Below, piece after piece: positions 62,419-64,000 of a DNA stretch of 64,000 nucleotides. A program made the position numbers and the translations under genes. The stretch spans positions 21,556-85,555 of the forward strand of contig UICE01000003.1 of assembly GCA_900471815.1 (NCBI GenBank). Reading direction: 5' to 3'. Each line of letters opens with the position of its first letter. Within the stretch, counting starts at the first letter, position 1. The DNA comes from Hyphomicrobiales bacterium (GTDB taxonomy: Bacteria; Pseudomonadota; Alphaproteobacteria; Rhizobiales; Rhizobiaceae). A model generated the notes under the pieces. That model saw only the letters and a list, made by a program, of their open reading frames with translations, was not told where the DNA came from and searched no databases.

Positions 62419-63972
62419 ATGACACACCAGGACTACACAGACACAGACAAGCTGGAGGACGTAAAAGTTCTTCACGGCATGGGCTATGCCCAGGAGCTGG
62501 AACGGCGAATGAGCCGTTTCTCGAACTTTGCAATTTCTTTCTCGATTATCTGTATTCTATCCGGCGGTATCAATTCGCTGGCGCAGGCAACCTCCGGTGC
62601 GGGTGGCGCTGCAATCGGCATTGGCTGGCCCCTCGGCTGCCTTGTCTCAGCAGTGTTTGCCATTGCCATGGCGCAGATCAGCTCCGCCTATCCTACAGCT
62701 GGCGGGCTTTATCACTGGGGCTCAATCCTCGGTAATCGCGGCACGGGCTGGCTCACCGCCTGGTTCAATCTGCTGGGTCTCATCACGGTGCTCGGCGCCA
62801 TCAATGTCGGCACTTATTATTTCTTTATCGGGGCATTCGGCGAGTATCTTGGTATTGCAGATTCGACGACTGTCCGCGTGGTATTTCTGGTAATTTTGAC
62901 CGGCGCGCAGGCGCTGATCAACCATATGGGTATTGGTCTTACTGCCAAACTGACGGACTTTTCCGGTTATCTGATCTTTGTGACGGCCATTGCTCTTTCA
63001 GTCGTTTGTCTGGCCGTCGCTGATGGCTATGATTTTGCCCGTCTGTTTACATTCTCCAATTATTCCGGCGAAGCTGGTGGAAATGTGTGGCCAACGACGT
63101 CAAGCGCTTGGGTCTTTCTGCTCGGCCTGTTGCTGCCTATTTACACGATCACAGGCTATGATGCCTCGGCACATACATCGGAGGAAACCGTTCGTGCGGC
63201 GCATTCTGTTCCGCGGGGCATGATCTCATCCGTGCTCTGGTCGGCAGTTTTCGGCTATATCATGCTCTGCTCATTCGTATTGATGATTCCAAACATGGAT
63301 GCAGCTGCGGCGCAGGGCTGGAATGTTTTCTTCTGGGCGATGAACGAGCAAGTCAATCCGCTGGTAAAGGACATCCTCTACTTCCTGATCTTCATCTGCC
63401 AATTCCTTTGCGGACTTGCGACAGTGACCTCAGTTTCGCGCATGATCTTCGCTTTTGCCCGTGATCGGGGGCTTCCGGCATCAAAGGCACTTTCCAAAGT
63501 CAGCCCCAAATATCGTACGCCGGTTTCCGCGATCTGGACGGGTTCAACCCTTGCCGTTCTCTTCGTCTGGGGATCCTCACTGGTGTCGATCGGTGAAACG
63601 CCGGTTTATACGATCGTGGTATCCTGCACGGTCATCTTCCTCTTCTTCTCATTCGCTATTCCAATTGCGCTGGGTCTGTTGGCCTGGGGCACGCCAAAAT
63701 GGAACAAGATGGGGCCTTGGGATATGGGCGAAGGCAAGTTCAAGTTCTTTGCTGTGCTGTCGATATTGGCAATGGCTTTGATCTTCGTGCTCGGCATTCA
63801 ACCGCCAAATGAATGGGCGCTTTACATCACTGTCGGCTTTTTGGTGGTTACGGCAATCGTGTGGTTTGGCTTTGAACGCCGCCGCTTCCGTGGCCCTCCA
63901 ATTGGCGACGAAGTAGCGCGCCGCTCGGCGGAAATTGCAGCTGCTGAACGCGCAGTCGGTGAAAAAGCCTGA
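62419..63972 (+). CDS. APC-superfamily amino acid permease
   Basis: The 517-residue protein has about 12 membrane segments and opens with DVKVLHGMGYAQELERRMSRFSNFAISFSIICILSGGINSL, typical of the GABA/choline-type APC group (Uga4/BAT1 relatives). VWPTTSSAWVFLLGLLLPIYTITGYDASAHTSEET is the conserved mid-region. It imports an amino acid or amine; the substrate is unknown. ATG 62419 follows AGGGGA; GTG 62416 is a near alternative. It is the second gene of the operon after the amidohydrolase. An AGAGG at 63983-63987 hints at another gene beyond the window. Confidence 0.9.
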   Translation: MTHQDYTDTDKLEDVKVLHGMGYAQELERRMSRFSNFAISFSIICILSGGINSLAQATSGAGGAAIGIGWPLGCLVSAVFAIAMAQISSAYPTAGGLYHWGSILGNRGTGWLTAWFNLLGLITVLGAINVGTYYFFIGAFGEYLGIADSTTVRVVFLVILTGAQALINHMGIGLTAKLTDFSGYLIFVTAIALSVVCLAVADGYDFARLFTFSNYSGEAGGNVWPTTSSAWVFLLGLLLPIYTITGYDASAHTSEETVRAAHSVPRGMISSVLWSAVFGYIMLCSFVLMIPNMDAAAAQGWNVFFWAMNEQVNPLVKDILYFLIFICQFLCGLATVTSVSRMIFAFARDRGLPASKALSKVSPKYRTPVSAIWTGSTLAVLFVWGSSLVSIGETPVYTIVVSCTVIFLFFSFAIPIALGLLAWGTPKWNKMGPWDMGEGKFKFFAVLSILAMALIFVLGIQPPNEWALYITVGFLVVTAIVWFGFERRRFRGPPIGDEVARRSAEIAAAERAVGEKA

Positions 63973-64000
63973 TTTCAACAAAGAGGCGACCGGCACCAAG

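Overview
The window reads as chromosomal DNA of an alphaproteobacterium of the order Hyphomicrobiales (Rhizobiales), most likely Brucellaceae (Brucella/Ochrobactrum or a near relative). The pointers are a lipoprotein recognisable as Brucella Omp10, a cpdR / N-formylglutamate amidohydrolase / hisN block with an MmgR-type (alpha-r8, Rfam 'suhB') small RNA between the last two, a homospermidine synthase plus an ornithine decarboxylase with a long leader, and beta-barrel and DUF882 envelope proteins typical of the group. Gene density is high, genes are on both strands in short operons, and no prophage, integrase, insertion sequence with transposase, rRNA or CRISPR array was seen.

Layout. 1-8.6 kb: the tail of sarcosine oxidase gamma (soxG), a membrane-anchored protein of unknown role with a lipase-type serine motif, a MaoC hydratase, a YegD-type Hsp70, a LysR/aldo-keto reductase divergent pair, a short 6-phosphogluconate dehydrogenase homologue, a DsbA-like protein and an FkbM methyltransferase. 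8.9-14 kb: tRNA-Val(GAC), cpdR, N-formylglutamate amidohydrolase, the small RNA, hisN, a lysophospholipase, a small exported protein, a small heat-shock protein and threonine aldolase. 15.4-21.7 kb: gltB-gltD (glutamate synthase). 21.9-30.5 kb: envelope block (DUF459 SGNH protein, MltB-type transglycosylase, galU, outer-membrane barrel, kdsD, NfeD and SPFH proteins). 30.6-37.8 kb: hemH, an NCS1 permease, a 5'-nucleotidase fused to LysM, an esterase, omp10, a VOC protein and a GNAT. 37.8-48.8 kb: homospermidine synthase, a DUF3445 protein, pepF, a DUF882 exported protein, a DUF559 nuclease-like gene beside a long inverted repeat, eda, trhO, a YebE-like protein and an aminotransferase. 48.9-58.8 kb: GNATs, a NicO/DUF1007 metal pair, an amidase-LysR pair, ornithine decarboxylase with its leader, an esterase and a cysteine hydrolase-GlxA regulator pair. 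59-64 kb: gnd, an RpiR regulator and a divergent N-formylglutamate amidohydrolase-APC permease operon.

Two themes stand out. First, dispersed inverted-end repeats: one family with TGCGTGGTTCGAC ends occurs as four long elements (about 125-156 bp), short palindromes and half copies. One long copy lies across the 5' end of the DUF459 reading frame. A second, unrelated long inverted repeat ends just before the DUF559 gene. Second, polyamine metabolism: ornithine decarboxylase has a leader of roughly 500 nt with a well-placed 28-codon upstream reading frame, resembling the alphaproteobacterial speF leader, and homospermidine synthase is 15 kb away. All identifications were made by reading the sequence; no database search was run.
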